Part shown: in pieces, positions 54,392 through 63,444 of the stretch
How the letters are laid out: the number at the start of each line of letters is the position of its first letter
How positions within the stretch are numbered: the first letter of the stretch is position 1
Source: Brucella thiophenivorans
Lineage (GTDB): Bacteria > Pseudomonadota > Alphaproteobacteria > Rhizobiales > Rhizobiaceae
Length of the DNA stretch: 64,000 bases
Reading direction: 5' to 3'
Assembly: GCF_002252445.1 (NCBI RefSeq)
Contig: NZ_NNRJ01000009.1
Location: 88,370 to 152,369 of the forward strand
Program-made: the position numbers and the translations under genes
The notes under the pieces: generated by a model
Seen by the model: only the letters and a program-made list of their open reading frames with translations
Databases searched by the model: none
Told to the model about the DNA's origin: nothing

Positions 54392-55987
54392 TTACTCGGC
54401 GATATCAACTTCTTCGAAGCGATAATCACCCAGTGGGCTCTGTTTGAAGCCTGAAACCTTTGCAGACATAGGCACGAAAACAGTCGAGTGAGCAATAGTG
54501 TTCCACGGAGCCTGCTCCTTGAAGATCACCTGTGCTTCTTCATAAAGCTTCACGCGTTCGTCATGGCTGGTCGAAACCTTAGCCTTCTGGATCAGGTCTT
54601 CAAATGGCTGATAGCACCACTGCGCGCGGTTGTTCGAACCAACGCCTGCGCAACCAAGCAGGGTTCCGAGGAAGTTGTCCGGATCACCATTATCGCCGGT
54701 CCAGCCGAGGATAACTGCGCCGTCACGGTCCTTTTCACCAGACTTCTTGAGGTATTCACCCCATTCCATCGACACGATTTCAGCCTTAACGCCAACCTTG
54801 GCAAGATCAGACTGCATCAGTTCAGCAGTACGACGAGCATTTGGCATATAAGGACGGCTGACAGGCATCGCCCACAGCTTCATGCTCAAATCCTTGACGC
54901 CAGCGGCTTCAAGAGCTGCCTTAGCTGCTTCTGGATCGTATTTGTCGTCCTCGATCTTGTCGTTGTAGCTCCACATTGTCGGTGGAATCGGGTTCTTTGC
55001 GACCTGTCCCTGACCCTGATAAACCGCATCAACGATAGCCTGCTTGTTCACAGCCTGATTGAGCGCTTTGCGCACTTCCGGCTTGTCGAATGGAGCAACC
55101 ATCGTGTTGTAAGCGAAGTAAGCAACGTTCAGACCGGCCTGCTCATCGACCTTAAGGTTCGAATCATCCTGAAGACCCTTAATGTCTGCTGGTGCAGGAT
55201 AGGACATCAGGTGGCATTCACCGGCCTTCAGCTTCTGCGCGCGAACGGCTGGATCAGTGGTGATTGCGAAAACCAGATCGTCGATCTTTGGCTTGCCACC
55301 CCAATAGTTTTCATTCGCCTTGAAGCGAACGACAGCGTCTTTCTGGTAGGCGATGAACTGGAAAGGACCAGTGCCAACCGGGAACTGATTGAGGTCTGAC
55401 TGCTTGCCGTCTGCAGCTAGCTTGTCAGTGTATTCCTTGGAGATGATCGACGCAAAAGGCATCGCGATATTCGCTAGGAAGGCAGCTTCCGGACGGTTCA
55501 GAACGAACTTGACCGTGTTGTCATCGATCTTCTGAATTTCCTTGATCAGCGAACCCATTTCCATCGAATCGAAATATTCGTAGGTCACGCCGGCCGTGTA
55601 TTCGTGCCAAGGATTTTCCTTGTTGCCCATACGGTCGAAGGAAAGGATCACGTCATCCGCGTTGAAATCACGGGTTGGCGTGAAATTGTCGCTCGAATGG
55701 AACTTGACGCCTGTGCGAAGCTTGAAAGTGTATTCTTTACCGTCGTCCGAAACGGTCCAGCTTTCTGCAAGGCCCGGTACAACTTCCGTTGTGCCGTTTT
55801 CGAATTCTGCAAGGCGGTTATAAACCGGATGTGCCGACGCATCGAACGTGTCACCACCGGTATAAGCTGCGGGATCAAAGCCCTCAGGCGACGCTGGCGA
55901 ACAATAGACAAAAGTCTTTGCCGAGGCTGCGCCGCTCATCAGAGCGACAACTGCCGTTGCCGCGAGAAGTGTTTTATAGAATTTCAT
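54392..55987 (-). CDS. dppA: Dipeptide ABC transporter, substrate-binding protein
   Basis: A 531-residue periplasmic protein with a signal peptide ending AASA near residue 23. It matches DppA/OppA: FVYCSPASPEGFDPAAYTGG and VKFHSSDNFTPTRDFNADDVILSFDRM near the start, GWTGDNGDPDNFL near residue 430. It binds dipeptides, or delta-aminolevulinate and haem in some relatives. It heads dppABCDF. The operon promoter lies in 55988-56200. Confidence 0.93.
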   Translation of the reverse strand: MKFYKTLLAATAVVALMSGAASAKTFVYCSPASPEGFDPAAYTGGDTFDASAHPVYNRLAEFENGTTEVVPGLAESWTVSDDGKEYTFKLRTGVKFHSSDNFTPTRDFNADDVILSFDRMGNKENPWHEYTAGVTYEYFDSMEMGSLIKEIQKIDDNTVKFVLNRPEAAFLANIAMPFASIISKEYTDKLAADGKQSDLNQFPVGTGPFQFIAYQKDAVVRFKANENYWGGKPKIDDLVFAITTDPAVRAQKLKAGECHLMSYPAPADIKGLQDDSNLKVDEQAGLNVAYFAYNTMVAPFDKPEVRKALNQAVNKQAIVDAVYQGQGQVAKNPIPPTMWSYNDKIEDDKYDPEAAKAALEAAGVKDLSMKLWAMPVSRPYMPNARRTAELMQSDLAKVGVKAEIVSMEWGEYLKKSGEKDRDGAVILGWTGDNGDPDNFLGTLLGCAGVGSNNRAQWCYQPFEDLIQKAKVSTSHDERVKLYEEAQVIFKEQAPWNTIAHSTVFVPMSAKVSGFKQSPLGDYRFEEVDIAE

Positions 55988-56381
55988 TTAGTACCCGCCT
56001 CCACGGAAATAATATTGCGCGCACCCTAAGCGCACAATCTGTGCTTTATGGAAACGTGTGGTTGATCACAATGCAAGCGGTATTTTTAGAATCCTGTCGT
56101 ATTCTTAACCGATTTCCATCTATTAAATTAGATTTTCATTTCAAATACATATGACCTTTTAGAAAATTGCGCTAAGTACGGCCAATTTATAATATTATTT
56201 GCCACGCTGATATACCTGACAAACAGCCAGTTTCGGAGTTCTAATCTCAGGTCGCGAAAAGCCGGATACGGGCCAGAACATCAAACTGTGGTTTTCAAGC
56301 TGCTTACATATCTCACAAAAACCAATTGTTTAACGGTCGTCGAATAGATACTAGACGCTGAAAGTCATATTTGAGGTAGCC
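55988..56381. other. 394-bp divergent gap between dppA and the HugZ-like gene
   Basis: No gene is seen. It must hold both promoters. Around 56085-56107 TTTAGAAT and ATTCTTAA form an imperfect dyad with an 8-base spacer, reminiscent of iron-response sites but with different spacing. Confidence 0.35.
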
Positions 56382-57125
56382 ATGTCCGAAGTCAACCCAA
56401 TACGCCCAACGACACCACAGGCTATCACCTTAGCCAAGACTTTGCTTCGCACATCACGCTACGGCGCACTTGCCGTTCTCGACACCAAATCCGGCAGACC
56501 ACTGGCAAGCCGCGTTGCCGTTGCGACCGACATTAACGGTACACCCATCATTCTCATTTCGGGTCTCGCTGCACATACGCCAAGCCTCATTGCAAATCCT
56601 TCATGTTCGCTGCTTCTGGGCGAAGTTGGCAAAGGCGATCCGCTGGCACACGCGCGCATTACGCTTCATTGCAAAGCAGAAAAAATAGATCGCAATTCGC
56701 CAGAATACCCGCAAATTCGGCGGCGCTATCTCAATCACAATCCAAAAGGTACACTTTACGTAGATTTAGGCGACTTCGCTTTCTTCCATCTGAAGATTGA
56801 AACGGCAAGCCTCAACGGAGGCTTCGGCAAAGCATTCATTCTCAGCTATGATGATATTATCAGCGCCCGGATTGCATCTGCGACGGTTGGATTTGCCGAA
56901 CAACAAATCATTGATAGGTTTAATCAGCAATATGCTGCGGAAATTAGCGCCTCTGTGGCTGGTACTAAAGACAGCTTGCCAAACTGGAAAATAACTGGCT
57001 TAGATCCTGATGGCTTTGAGCTCGCCAGTGGAGACCAGATCGTGCGTGTGCATTTTCCATCACCCTGCGATTCTGTTGAAATGTGTTCCGAAGCGCTTAC
57101 CAATTACCTAAAAGGTGGAGTCTGA
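56382..57125 (+). CDS. HugZ-like protein (FMN-binding split-barrel with DUF2470 domain)
   Basis: A 247-residue protein with a pyridoxamine 5'-phosphate oxidase-like split-barrel (residues 15-160, RYGALAVLDTKSGRPLASRV) and a C-terminal DUF2470 domain. This arrangement is that of HugZ/HutZ-type haem-utilisation proteins and several related flavin-binding proteins. Haem oxygenase activity is possible but not shown; neighbours are not haem genes. ATG 56382 follows GAGG. Confidence 0.85.
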   Translation: MSEVNPIRPTTPQAITLAKTLLRTSRYGALAVLDTKSGRPLASRVAVATDINGTPIILISGLAAHTPSLIANPSCSLLLGEVGKGDPLAHARITLHCKAEKIDRNSPEYPQIRRRYLNHNPKGTLYVDLGDFAFFHLKIETASLNGGFGKAFILSYDDIISARIASATVGFAEQQIIDRFNQQYAAEISASVAGTKDSLPNWKITGLDPDGFELASGDQIVRVHFPSPCDSVEMCSEALTNYLKGGV

Positions 57126-57293
57126 AACAAAAACCCAACAGTTTTGGGACACATGGCAAGCCTTTTATGTCGATGAATATAAGCAAGGGCTTTTCAATTT
57201 ATCCATATAGTATTAGTTTCAAATTGTCGGCCATATAATTATTTGGCGGGCAATTTTTTAACCTGATGCAGTCTTACGGGGGTATGACCGCGA

Positions 57294-57641
57294 ATGACTA
57301 CTGATAATAATTTTATTGATTTAATTGACAATGCAGATCAGGTCGCTGATTTTTTATCGGCACTTGCTAACAACAAAAGACTACTCATTCTATGCAAGCT
57401 TTTGCATAATGAAATGTCTGTTGGCGCTTTGGCGAAAGCTATTGATCTTAGCCAATCCGCACTTTCGCAACATCTCGCCAAGCTACGGGCTCTTAATCTC
57501 GTATCGACGCGACGTGATGCTCAGACGATCTATTACATTGTTTCGTCTCCGCATATCGAACTGATGTTGTCTACACTTTCAAGTCTGTATATGAGTCCAG
57601 CTCCGCGTCGACGTGAAATGGCGGCGGTGGTTCACCAGTAA
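57294..57641 (+). CDS. nolR: ArsR-family regulator, NolR-like
   Basis: A 115-residue winged-helix regulator. The stretch SQSALSQHLAKLRALNLVS, then TRRDAQTIYY, matches rhizobial NolR closely from memory, and there are no Cys residues of the metal-sensing ArsR kind. NolR represses nodulation and other genes and represses itself. In a free-living or animal-associated relative its targets would be different. The start codon follows GGGGGT eleven bases upstream. It is followed after 29 bases by a methyltransferase gene. Confidence 0.72.
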   Translation: MTTDNNFIDLIDNADQVADFLSALANNKRLLILCKLLHNEMSVGALAKAIDLSQSALSQHLAKLRALNLVSTRRDAQTIYYIVSSPHIELMLSTLSSLYMSPAPRRREMAAVVHQ

Positions 57642-57670
57642 AACACATCCCATGAGGCATAAGTCGTGCG

Positions 57671-58501
57671 ATGAAGGAAACAAAAACCGGATCGCACGAC
57701 TTTGTCGTTGAAATCTCAGATTCCAACGATCTGCGCCTGTTGCCTTATAAAAACATACGTGAAAAAGACCTGACCGGTCGCCATCAGCGTTTTATTGCTG
57801 AGGGCAAAGTTGTCCTCAATGTTCTTTTCTCAGAAACCGCGCGCTTTGAAACGGAATCGCTGCTTGTTCTGGAAAATCGCCTGAACGGCCTAGGCGAACA
57901 GCTCGATCAATTACCAACTGGTGTCGAAGTCTATTCCGTCCCACAATCCGTCATGGATGAAGTGGCAGGCTTTCATGTCCATCGCGGAATTTTAGGCGTC
58001 GGACGTCGCAAACCACAGCTAAGCATTGTTGAAATGATTGATCGCTTGCCGGACGAAGCCCTTGTGGTTGTCTTATGCGGCATTTCAAATCACGATAATG
58101 TCGGATCGATCTTTCGCAATGCCGCAGCCTTCGAGGCGGATTGCGTCCTGATGGATGAAACCTGTTGCGATCCGCTTTACCGAAAAGCCATCCGCGTTTC
58201 GGTCGGAGCCACGCTTAAAGTGCCCTATTTCCACGGCGCATCCATCGAGATGATCGTAGAAACATTACAAGTGGCTCAATTTGAGATTTTGGCGCTCAGC
58301 CCATCTTCTGAAATGAATATTTATCAAGCACCGCAGCATAAACGTCAGGCGCTGCTGCTGGGCACTGAAGGCGAAGGCCTTCCAGCACATTTGCTTGACC
58401 GGCTAACGGGCGCTCGCATTCCGATGTCCACGAGCTTTGACAGCCTCAACGTGGCAACAGCTTCGGGGATTGCGCTCTCCCGTTTCAGTAAATTCAGCTA
58501 A
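57671..58501 (+). CDS. SpoU/TrmH-family RNA methyltransferase
   Basis: A 276-residue 2'-O-methyltransferase. The three SpoU motifs are present: NHDNVGSIFRNAAAF near residue 140, LLLGTEGEGLP near 240 and IPMSTSFDSLNVATASGIAL near 255. The N-terminal substrate-binding domain has the ERFIAEG-like RHQRFIAEGKVVLN stretch. rRNA is the likely substrate. It ends before a terminator and lies 29 bases after the NolR-like gene. Confidence 0.9.
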   Translation: MKETKTGSHDFVVEISDSNDLRLLPYKNIREKDLTGRHQRFIAEGKVVLNVLFSETARFETESLLVLENRLNGLGEQLDQLPTGVEVYSVPQSVMDEVAGFHVHRGILGVGRRKPQLSIVEMIDRLPDEALVVVLCGISNHDNVGSIFRNAAAFEADCVLMDETCCDPLYRKAIRVSVGATLKVPYFHGASIEMIVETLQVAQFEILALSPSSEMNIYQAPQHKRQALLLGTEGEGLPAHLLDRLTGARIPMSTSFDSLNVATASGIALSRFSKFS

Positions 58502-58508
58502 CTAACAC

Positions 58509-58540
58509 AAAAAGCCTCCGATATTTTTCGGAGGCTTTTA
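58509..58540. terminator. Bidirectional terminator between SpoU gene and mnmA
   Basis: 11-bp stem AAAGCCTCCGA / TCGGAGGCTTT with a 6-base T-rich loop and flanking A and T runs. Confidence 0.88.
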
Positions 58541-58561
58541 ATTCATAGAGAACTATCTCAC

Positions 58562-59758
58562 TTAAGCCGCTGAAACATTACCGGCATTCGCAACCAGACG
58601 ACGCAACATGGCCTCAGCTTGTGGCTCGCGCTCAGAGCGACCAATAAACCCGCCGCCGAATACGCGCGCCGTATTGCTCTCATCCGAATAGAGAACACAA
58701 GCCTGTCCCGGTGCGATGCCGCTCTCGCCATCAACAAGTTCAACCCAAGTCTTGCCGTCCTTATGATGAAGCACAGCAGGCCGCGGAGGACGCGTTGAAC
58801 GAACCTTAGCAAACACTTCGAGGCCACCGTCCGGCAACGAATCCAGCGCAACATCACCAAGCCAGTTCACATCACGCAAAAATACCTTATGCGTTTCAAG
58901 CGCCTCACGCGGGCCGACAATCACACGCGTATTGGCAGCATCAAGATGCACCACATAAAGCGGCTCACCAGTTGCAACACCGATACCGCGGCGCTGGCCA
59001 ACGGTATAATGAACGATACCCTCATGACGACCCAGCACGCGCCCATCGATGTGGACAATATCACCCGGTGTCGCTGCTTCTGGCTTCAGCTTGGAAATAA
59101 TGTCGGAATATTTGCCCTGCGGTACAAAACAAATGTCCTGACTGTCCTGCTTCTTGGCAACCGTCAGCCCCATTTCTTCAGCGATTTCGCGAACCTGTGC
59201 TTTTGGCAGGTGCCCAAGCGGGAATCGCAGATAGTCAACCTGATCTTGCGTGGTCGCAAACAAAAAGTAACTCTGATCGCGATCAGAGTCGACCGGACGG
59301 AACATCGCGCGATGATCACCATTCAGACTACTTCGGATATAATGTCCGGTTGCCAGCGCATCTGCGCCTAACTCACGCGCTGTCTGCAAAAGATCAGCAA
59401 ATTTTACCGTCTGATTGCAGGAAACGCACGGAATCGGCGTTTCACCGCTCACATAGGAGTTTGCAAATGGATCGATAACAGCTTCACGAAAACGCTGTTC
59501 GTAATCCAATACATAATGTGGAATGCCTAGGCTTTCAGAAACGCGGCGGGCATCTTCAATGTCCTGACCTGCACAGCATGAACCAGCGCGATGCACTGCC
59601 GCGCCATGATCGTAAAGCTGCAGCGTTACGCCAACAACATCATAGCCTTCACGTTTGAGAATCCCAGCCACAACAGAAGAATCGACGCCACCCGACATGG
59701 CGACGACAACGCGCGTGTCTTCCGGCTTTCCCGGCAGATCGAGGCTGTTCAGGCTCAT
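58562..59758 (-). CDS. mnmA: tRNA-specific 2-thiouridylase
   Basis: A 398-residue enzyme that thiolates U34 of Lys, Glu and Gln tRNAs. The PP-loop motif SGGVDS at residues 22-27, catalytic Cys at about residue 114 (CVSCN) and the second Cys at about 210 (DSQDICFV) are present. ATG 59758 gives the conserved N-terminus; ATG 59863 is an upstream in-frame alternative. It faces the sciP promoter region. Confidence 0.95.
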   Translation of the reverse strand: MSLNSLDLPGKPEDTRVVVAMSGGVDSSVVAGILKREGYDVVGVTLQLYDHGAAVHRAGSCCAGQDIEDARRVSESLGIPHYVLDYEQRFREAVIDPFANSYVSGETPIPCVSCNQTVKFADLLQTARELGADALATGHYIRSSLNGDHRAMFRPVDSDRDQSYFLFATTQDQVDYLRFPLGHLPKAQVREIAEEMGLTVAKKQDSQDICFVPQGKYSDIISKLKPEAATPGDIVHIDGRVLGRHEGIVHYTVGQRRGIGVATGEPLYVVHLDAANTRVIVGPREALETHKVFLRDVNWLGDVALDSLPDGGLEVFAKVRSTRPPRPAVLHHKDGKTWVELVDGESGIAPGQACVLYSDESNTARVFGGGFIGRSEREPQAEAMLRRLVANAGNVSAA

Positions 59759-60070
59759 GATTGATTCCAGCTTCCGGGCATCGGCCCTGCTTCTCAAAGT
59801 TCTAATTTGCGCCCTATATAGGTCACACAATGGGTTCTTGCCAAGATGTCGCAGCAAAAACAACGCATATTTTGAGACGTCAAGATCACAATTCTGCGTG
59901 AGATATTCAATAAAATTACAGACGAACCTGACTTTTTTATGATTTCCACTCGAAATGTGGCATTTTTTTGCAAGTGTTACCAGATAGTTACCACGTGTTT
60001 AGGTAATTCTTAAAGCTGTGGCGTTAGTCTCAAACTCGATTAGGTCCTTGAGTGTTGTGTAGAGAGTACA
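59759..60070. other. 312-bp divergent gap upstream of sciP
   Basis: No gene is supported. The region contains two tandem CtrA-box-like sites and must hold the promoters of mnmA and sciP. Confidence 0.6.
59977..60013. promoter_or_regulatory. Two CtrA-box-like sites upstream of sciP
   Basis: TTAC-N7-TTAC at 59977-59991 (inside the direct repeat GTTACCA-gata-GTTACCA) and TTAG-N7-TTAA at 59999-60013. The CtrA consensus is TTAA-N7-TTAA, so each has one or two mismatches. Their starts are 22 bases apart, two helical turns. Confidence 0.6.
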
Positions 60071-60346
60071 ATGACCGATCTGACAAGACCGCGTATAAAA
60101 TATGTTATTGGTCCCGATGGCAGCCCGCTGACCATTGCAGACCTCCCCCCCGCCTCAACGAGGCGCTGGGTCATTCGCCGAAAGGCTGAAGTTGTCGCCG
60201 CTGTTCGCGGTGGGCTTCTCAGCCTTGAGGAAGCATGCCAGCGTTATACATTGACGGTGGAGGAATTTCTGGGCTGGCAGTCCTCGATCGATGAGCATGG
60301 TCTCGCCGGTCTAAGGACCACACGGATCCAGCAATACAGACACTAA
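60071..60346 (+). CDS. sciP: CtrA inhibitor SciP (DUF1153)
   Basis: A 91-residue helix-turn-helix protein. The segment RRWVIRRKAEVVAAVRGGLL, then SLEEACQRYTLTVEEFLGWQ, is the DUF1153 family signature. In Caulobacter SciP blocks CtrA-activated transcription after cell division by binding CtrA or its promoters. ATG 60071 follows AGAGAGTACA. Two CtrA-box-like sites precede it, which would close a negative feedback loop. It ends in a terminator. Confidence 0.92.
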   Translation: MTDLTRPRIKYVIGPDGSPLTIADLPPASTRRWVIRRKAEVVAAVRGGLLSLEEACQRYTLTVEEFLGWQSSIDEHGLAGLRTTRIQQYRH

Positions 60347-60387
60347 TAGTCTGCCGTTTTCTTCGGAATTGGCAGAAACGCAAATCA

Positions 60388-60419
60388 AGCCCCGGCCGGT
60401 TTAACTGGCCGGGGTTTTT
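60388..60419 (+). terminator. Terminator after sciP
   Basis: CCCCGGCC / GGCCGGGG stem with loop GGTTTAACT, followed by TTTTTC. Confidence 0.9.
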
Positions 60420-60477
60420 CTTTGATCAATTCCGACTATATGAATAGGAGTCACGCTGCTTTAAGGGGATCAAACCC

Positions 60478-60774
60478 ATGACCAAAAATATCGAAATCAC
60501 GAAAAGCGACGAAGATGATTACGGTCGCTACTTTCTCACTATTGATGGTGATGAAGCCGAAATGACCTATACAAAATTGGGGCTTAAGCTGATTTCCATC
60601 GACCACACATTCGTGCCCGATTCGATGCGCGGCAAAGGCATTGCGCAGGCGCTGGCATTATATGCGGTTGAAGATGCCCGTAAGACCGGCTGGAAGATCG
60701 TCCCACGTTGCAGTTTCATGGTGACGCAGTTCAAGCGCCACACTGATTGGTCGGACGTTCTGGCTGAAGGTTGA
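60478..60774 (+). CDS. Small GNAT-like N-acetyltransferase (NATD1/YjdJ type)
   Basis: A 98-residue protein with the minimal GNAT fold. The acetyl-CoA loop is DSMRGKGIAQAL near residue 48 and the CSFMVTQFKRH motif near residue 80 marks the NATD1/YidJ subgroup (PF14542). Substrate is unknown. It lies between sciP and the coiled-coil gene with its own promoter region. Confidence 0.87.
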   Translation: MTKNIEITKSDEDDYGRYFLTIDGDEAEMTYTKLGLKLISIDHTFVPDSMRGKGIAQALALYAVEDARKTGWKIVPRCSFMVTQFKRHTDWSDVLAEG

Positions 60775-60779
60775 TTAGA

Positions 60780-60820
60780 GCATAATCTTATTGGAGCAGA
60801 GAGAATCAATAAGCTTATGC
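60780..60820. repeat. Inverted repeat, variant copy 10
   Basis: GCATAATCTTATTG / CAATAAGCTTATGC with one internal mismatch. It starts five bases after the GNAT stop and resembles the outer arms of the dispersed repeat. Confidence 0.65.
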
Positions 60821-60836
60821 AATCAGATCGGTTTTT

Positions 60837-61778
60837 TTAACGCAGCTCGCGAATCCGCTTGGCGAGACTCTTTGGACGAGAACTATCAACCTTTTCAGGA
60901 TCAGCTTTTTCGTCCCCACCCTTTTCTACCAATGCGTGGATCGGTGAGCTTTCACCTTCTTTTTTGGCAGTCGTCGCAACCATGCGTGCCGCCAAAGCCG
61001 CCATTTCCTCACGAAGGACGGCATTTTCTTTCGCAATATCTGAAGATAAAGCAGGTTCCGCGTTTGAATTGGAACCTGTACGCATATGGCGTTCAAGCCG
61101 TTCCTGCGCATCGGAAAATTCAGAAATCAATTTGTCGAGCTTCTGCTGCAATTCCCCATTACGGCGCTTTTCACTTTTCAGTTCAGTCTGTGCTGCGGTC
61201 AATTGCGTGGAAACCTCATTATAGCGCGCAGATGCATCTTTCCGTTCCCGACGCATTTCGCTCATTTCATTCATCAAACGACTCTGATCAGCCTCTTTGG
61301 CTCCCATCTCAATGCGCAGCGTATCCGACAGATTTTCAAGAGATGAAAGATGTTTTTGAAGGCGCTCCACTTCGGCCTCGACAATTTCGGCCTTCTCCGC
61401 AGCATTGTCGCGTTGGATGATCGTGTCTTTTACGGCCATTTCCCGTTCCGCAAGCTTTTCTCGAAGTGCTGCAATATCGCCTGCGAGCGCTGCAAACCGC
61501 TTGAGTTCGTCGTGTTGCTTGCCAATCGTGATGAGCTGCTCTAACGACTTTTCACGCTCCAGACGCAACTTCTGTTCAAGCTTGCTATAGCTAACGGCAT
61601 GTTCAGCACGCAATCCGTCACGCTCAGCTCTGATTTCGGTAAGCGTTATCGGAAGCTCGGCATGAATCTGCCGCCGCGCAAGAAAAAATGCACGGCGCCA
61701 GATCGAAGGGCCAAGCAGAACCACGACGAAAACCGCCGCAAGAACGCCAAGAATGAAAATAAGCGCAGATTGAATCAC
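60837..61778 (-). CDS. Membrane-anchored coiled-coil protein of unknown function
   Basis: A 313-residue protein with one N-terminal membrane segment (LIFILGVLAAVFVVVLLGP, residues 5-23) followed by a long heptad-repeat region up to about residue 255. The tail is acidic and then basic (SLAKRIRELR). The layout suggests a cytoplasmic rod tethered to the inner membrane. I recall conserved homologues in Rhizobiales without assigned function. It lies 19 bases after the EipA-type gene in the same direction and may be cotranscribed with it. Confidence 0.75.
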   Translation of the reverse strand: MIQSALIFILGVLAAVFVVVLLGPSIWRRAFFLARRQIHAELPITLTEIRAERDGLRAEHAVSYSKLEQKLRLEREKSLEQLITIGKQHDELKRFAALAGDIAALREKLAEREMAVKDTIIQRDNAAEKAEIVEAEVERLQKHLSSLENLSDTLRIEMGAKEADQSRLMNEMSEMRRERKDASARYNEVSTQLTAAQTELKSEKRRNGELQQKLDKLISEFSDAQERLERHMRTGSNSNAEPALSSDIAKENAVLREEMAALAARMVATTAKKEGESSPIHALVEKGGDEKADPEKVDSSRPKSLAKRIRELR

Positions 61779-61797
61779 GGCTTTTTCACATTAAAAA

Positions 61798-62400
61798 TTA
61801 GAACGGGTTCCAGGTCGGCGCCGATGTTAGCTTGAGATAGCCGATATTCACACCGAGCCTTGCGCCAACACCCGTGCGGATTGGGACAAGCATGATATTC
61901 TCACGCTTGAGCACGTTGAAACCCACACCTGCGATGACATAAGCAGAACCTGCAACACCGGCATAACGACCATAGAGGCTCTGGATGTCATCAAGATTAT
62001 AGACAAGCATCATGACGCGCGAGCCCTGCCCGCCGAAATCCCAGCCGAGCGAAGGCCCTTGCCAGAATGTTCGGTGATCACCAGCATTCTTGGTGTAAAG
62101 CGTGCCTTCACCATAGGTAAGACCGCCGATGAAAGCACCTGAACCCTCTTCACCCAGAATATATCCGTTGGGCAAACCAAAGCTCTGAAATGCTTTTTCA
62201 ACAGCGCTGGCAATGCCGCCAGACGTCGAACCAAAGAACCTGTGTCCTGATTCGACCATTTCCTCGGCCGTGTAAGTATTGCTACTCTGTGCCTGCGCAT
62301 GATGCGGCACGGCGATGATTGAGATCAGAAAAGCCGCTAAAAACGCTAAACTATACGCCGCGTTGCGGAACCTGATCTGCGACAGGGACGGTATGGCCAT
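61798..62400 (-). CDS. eipA: Envelope integrity protein EipA-type (DUF1134)
   Basis: A 200-residue periplasmic protein with a signal peptide cut near HAQA (residue 37). The DUF1134 domain follows, with GLTYGEGTLYTKNAGDHRTF and the WQGPSLGWDFGGQGSRVMMLVY stretch. The Brucella abortus homologue EipA is needed for envelope integrity and is linked to the CtrA network. ATG 62400 follows AAGGAATT. It is divergent from chpT across a 414-base gap. Confidence 0.88.
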   Translation of the reverse strand: MAIPSLSQIRFRNAAYSLAFLAAFLISIIAVPHHAQAQSSNTYTAEEMVESGHRFFGSTSGGIASAVEKAFQSFGLPNGYILGEEGSGAFIGGLTYGEGTLYTKNAGDHRTFWQGPSLGWDFGGQGSRVMMLVYNLDDIQSLYGRYAGVAGSAYVIAGVGFNVLKRENIMLVPIRTGVGARLGVNIGYLKLTSAPTWNPF

Positions 62401-62814
62401 TTGTAATTCCTTTTGCCTACCAGCTTCTCTGTCTGACGCCCTGTTAAAAGCTTATAGCGTTGGCCCAAAAATCGATAATGATTTTTGGAAAGCACAATGC
62501 GTTGATTAAACATGTGAGAGCGTCCTTTATGCGTCCAATTGGACGTATGGCGCTCTAACAGCACTTCTTGCGAGTGTTTTGCCGAATCGTGCTCATTCTA
62601 ACCGCGAAATTGTTGTCTAAATCTTTATGCCGTGAAATAGACTTTAGAATGGCGGCAAAAAACAGCTTTCTTGCGACAATCGGGCGTCGCGTGTATCCAG
62701 ATTCCAAGGTTCCCGACGGTGATTCGTTGGGATTTTGAAGCATCAACTGATTGCGGCCCGTCATTCGACATTCAGGTCGATTTGCAGAGCCAGTTCGCGC
62801 CTGGAGAAAACACC
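62401..62814. other. 414-bp divergent gap between eipA and chpT
   Basis: No gene is supported. It contains the 9-bp dyad CCAAAAATC..GATTTTTGG at 62465-62488 and a nested palindrome at 62517-62556, listed separately. Both promoters must lie here. Confidence 0.5.
62517..62556. repeat. Nested palindrome between eipA and chpT
   Basis: AGAGCG..CGCTCT frame a central 14-bp perfect palindrome CGTCCAATTGGACG (62532-62545). The outer arms resemble the second arm of the dispersed repeat. Confidence 0.65.
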
Positions 62815-63444
62815 ATGCCATTGCCCCTCACCCTGTCTGCGCTCGATCTTGGTGCACTTTTGTGCAGCCGCATCTGCCATGACATCATTTCACCGGTCGG
62901 CGCCATCAACAATGGTCTTGAACTGCTGGAGGAAGGCGGCGCAGATGAGGACGCAATGGCGCTTATCAAATCAAGCGCACGCAATGCTTCAGCTCGTCTG
63001 CAATTTGCTCGTATTGCCTTTGGCGCTGCCGGTTCCGCCGGTGTTCAGATCGATACGGGCGATGCCCAGCACGTCGCCACACAATATTTTGCCAATGAAA
63101 AGCCGGAACTCACCTGGGAAGGTGCACGTGTTCTGCTGCCAAAGAACAAGGTCAAGCTTCTGTTGAACCTGCTGCTTATCAGCAATGGTGCCATTCCGCG
63201 TGGCGGCTCACTGGCTGTACGTCTTGAAAACGGTGATACCGACCCGCGCTTTGTCATCACTGCCAAGGGCCGGATGCTGCGTGTACCACCAAAATTCCTC
63301 GAACTGCATTCGGGTGCAGAACCAGAAGAACCAATTGACGCGCATTCCGTGCAGCCATATTACACGCTGCTGCTTGCTGAAGAGGCTGGCATGAAGATCA
63401 CGGTTACAGCTACCGCAGAAGACATCGTTTTCGCAGCCGAATAG
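62815..63444 (+). CDS. chpT: Histidine phosphotransferase ChpT
   Basis: A 209-residue phosphotransferase that relays phosphate from CckA to CtrA and CpdR. The phosphorylated His is H22 in SRICHDIISPVGAINNGLELL, and the C-terminal ATPase-like domain lacks kinase motifs, as in the family. ATG 62815 follows CTGGAGAAA; the upstream in-frame ATG at 62671 would add 48 residues. It lies 2.5 kb from sciP. Confidence 0.93.
   Translation: MPLPLTLSALDLGALLCSRICHDIISPVGAINNGLELLEEGGADEDAMALIKSSARNASARLQFARIAFGAAGSAGVQIDTGDAQHVATQYFANEKPELTWEGARVLLPKNKVKLLLNLLLISNGAIPRGGSLAVRLENGDTDPRFVITAKGRMLRVPPKFLELHSGAEPEEPIDAHSVQPYYTLLLAEEAGMKITVTATAEDIVFAAE

Noticed and set aside
56085..56110. Iron-response (ICE-like) box before the HugZ-like gene
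   Set aside because: The half-sites TTTAGAAT and ATTCTTAA are imperfect and their spacer is 8 bases, not the expected 3, so the evidence is too weak.
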